Below are positions 63,356-64,000 of a stretch of 64,000 nucleotides of DNA, in pieces (within the stretch, counting starts at the first letter, position 1; each line of letters begins with the position of its first letter). This stretch comes from Chlorella sorokiniana. Taxonomy: Eukaryota; Chlorophyta; Trebouxiophyceae; Chlorellales; Chlorellaceae. Location: assembly GCA_025917655.1 (NCBI GenBank), contig CP084612.1:1984001-2048000 (forward strand), read 5' to 3'. The position numbers and the translations under genes were made by a program. The notes under the pieces were generated by a model. It had not been told where the DNA came from, did no database searches, and saw nothing but the letters and a program-made list of their open reading frames with translations.

Positions 63356-64000
63356 CCCCTGCCCCACCCCCGCCACCCCCTCACACACCCACCTGGAAGT
63401 CGAAGGCTGCCAGGGAGCACACGTCCCCACCCCCTCCACGTGCGCAGTGTGCTGCTCCACAAACGAAAGCACCGCGCCTGCGCAAGCAGCAGAGGGCAGC
63501 TCGCAGCCAGGGGCAAGGCGTACAAGCAGGCGTGCGCCGGGCAAGGCGGGGAATGCGGGCGCAGCAGCGCAGGCAGCACGCGGGCTGAAGAGCTAAAGAA
63601 GGCGAGGGCCTGCGGCGCACCCGCGCACTGGGGCAGGCTGAACCAGAGGAGCAGGGGGTGAGCAGGATGGAGGCGAGTTCCTCCAGGAACAGCAGCGCCT
63701 GGTACTGCAGTGCGGTACAGGCGGCAGGCGGTACGGTGAGGCGGTACGGGCGGGGGCCGCAGGTGGCGACGCAGCAAGCAGGGGCAGGGCGTGGCAGGCA
63801 TAGCAAAGCCGGCCCAGCGCTGCACGCTGTTGCCTGCCCTGTCATCTGCACCGCCCATCCCGCCCGGCATGCCCACCCACGCGCATGGCATGGCGGCACT
63901 CACATGCCACCAATCAATCCCCCATGGGTGGCCGCCGCCATCCCACCCAACCGGTCACTGCAGCCGCCACCGCCACCACCCAACACTACAGCCACCGCCA
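61728..64000 (-). CDS. Q/P-rich protein of unknown family, cut by the window edge
   Basis: The gene runs leftward from beyond 64000. Exons show YQALLFLEELASILL (about 63670-63715), VLSFVEQHTAHVEG and, after a one-base shift, CSLAAFDFQ (63395-63475), then a long exon (about 61730-63110) that starts GNPRYGSPAEAPKLLRSRQG and KLEKSFLSFAATYPAWEPD, QQLLLQLSRVAEAPP, and passes through alanine-, serine- and glutamine-rich low complexity. Near the end a block QQQHQPPMQGA is repeated three to four times (61890-61990), and one frame ends SGHIGSAGSEHDGPPDFF with a stop at 61728. The conserved first half is helical; no catalytic motif is seen. An adaptor or scaffold role is only a guess. Frame changes within the long exon may be slips or an unseen intron near 62070-62270. 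Confidence 0.5.
61885..61990 (-). repeat. Tandem 33-bp coding repeat (QQQ.QP..QGA)
   Basis: Three to four copies of a 33-bp unit lie head to tail on the minus strand. Each encodes an 11-residue block such as QQQHQPPMQGA, inside the Q/P-rich gene. Confidence 0.8.
63319..63353. repeat. (CA)n microsatellite
   Basis: About 17 CA units lie in an intron of the Q/P-rich gene, beside the exon that ends AAFDFQ. Confidence 0.95.

Noticed and set aside
61454-63544. A 696-codon open frame on the minus strand taken as one exon
   Set aside because: Splice signals and the change of coding character show it mixes exon and intron frames. The more convincing end of the gene is in another frame, at 61728.

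Overview
The window is nuclear DNA of a GC-rich, intron-dense green alga, most likely a Chlorella-type trebouxiophyte. Genes are split into many short exons (about 25-300 nt) joined by GT-AG introns, with a few apparent GC-AG introns. The set is plant/algal: the chloroplast cytochrome b6f assembly factor CCB1, a MOS2/GPKOW splicing factor, a PP2C phosphatase, a class II-type histone deacetylase, an Fes1-type Hsp70 exchange factor, a VPS50/syndetin homologue and an SBP2-type SECIS-binding protein. I saw no prokaryotic operon, rRNA, tRNA, CRISPR array or intact mobile element.

Layout. 1-4.5 kb has a more balanced base composition and is degenerate: pieces of a coiled-coil / U-box gene family in both orientations, then a roughly 177-bp satellite (3.46-3.86 kb). 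4.6-8.1 kb (+) is an unrecognised multi-exon gene; 8.6-9.7 kb (-) a small coiled-coil protein. 9.8-13.2 kb is rearranged: a gene remnant, two large inverted repeats and a broken copy of the first exon of the coiled-coil gene. 13.5-18.0 kb (-) is a leucine-rich-repeat surface protein with frame slips. 18.5-20.3 kb (-) and 30.9-33.4 kb (+) are two related four-helix MARVEL/CASP-like membrane proteins. 21.6-24.3 kb (+) is the PP2C; 26.2-30.5 kb (-) MOS2/GPKOW; 33.7-41.7 kb (-) VPS50; 42.1-44.0 kb (+) a conserved gene of unknown function; 44.5-46.3 kb (-) Fes1; 46.6-49.1 kb (+) the deacetylase; 49.8-50.8 kb (-) a secreted cysteine-rich protein; 51.5-54.0 kb (+) CCB1; 55.4-59.5 kb (+) SBP2; 61.7 kb to the window edge (-) a Q/P-rich protein cut by the edge.

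From 18.5 kb on, genes mostly alternate strand: short divergent starts (243-430 bp for Fes1/deacetylase, MOS2/MARVEL and VPS50/unknown) alternate with convergent 3' ends.

The most unusual observation is a 56-codon reading frame at 25,490-25,660 with an in-frame TGA, an acidic head and a hydrophobic tail, followed 30 nt after its stop by a hairpin that I can fold by hand into a SECIS-like element. The same window encodes an SBP2 homologue, the protein that reads SECIS elements. A new small membrane selenoprotein is therefore possible; an 80-nt intron or a base error would also explain the TGA. A second window-wide pattern is single-base frame slips in otherwise well-conserved genes, which looks more like sequence error than gene death.
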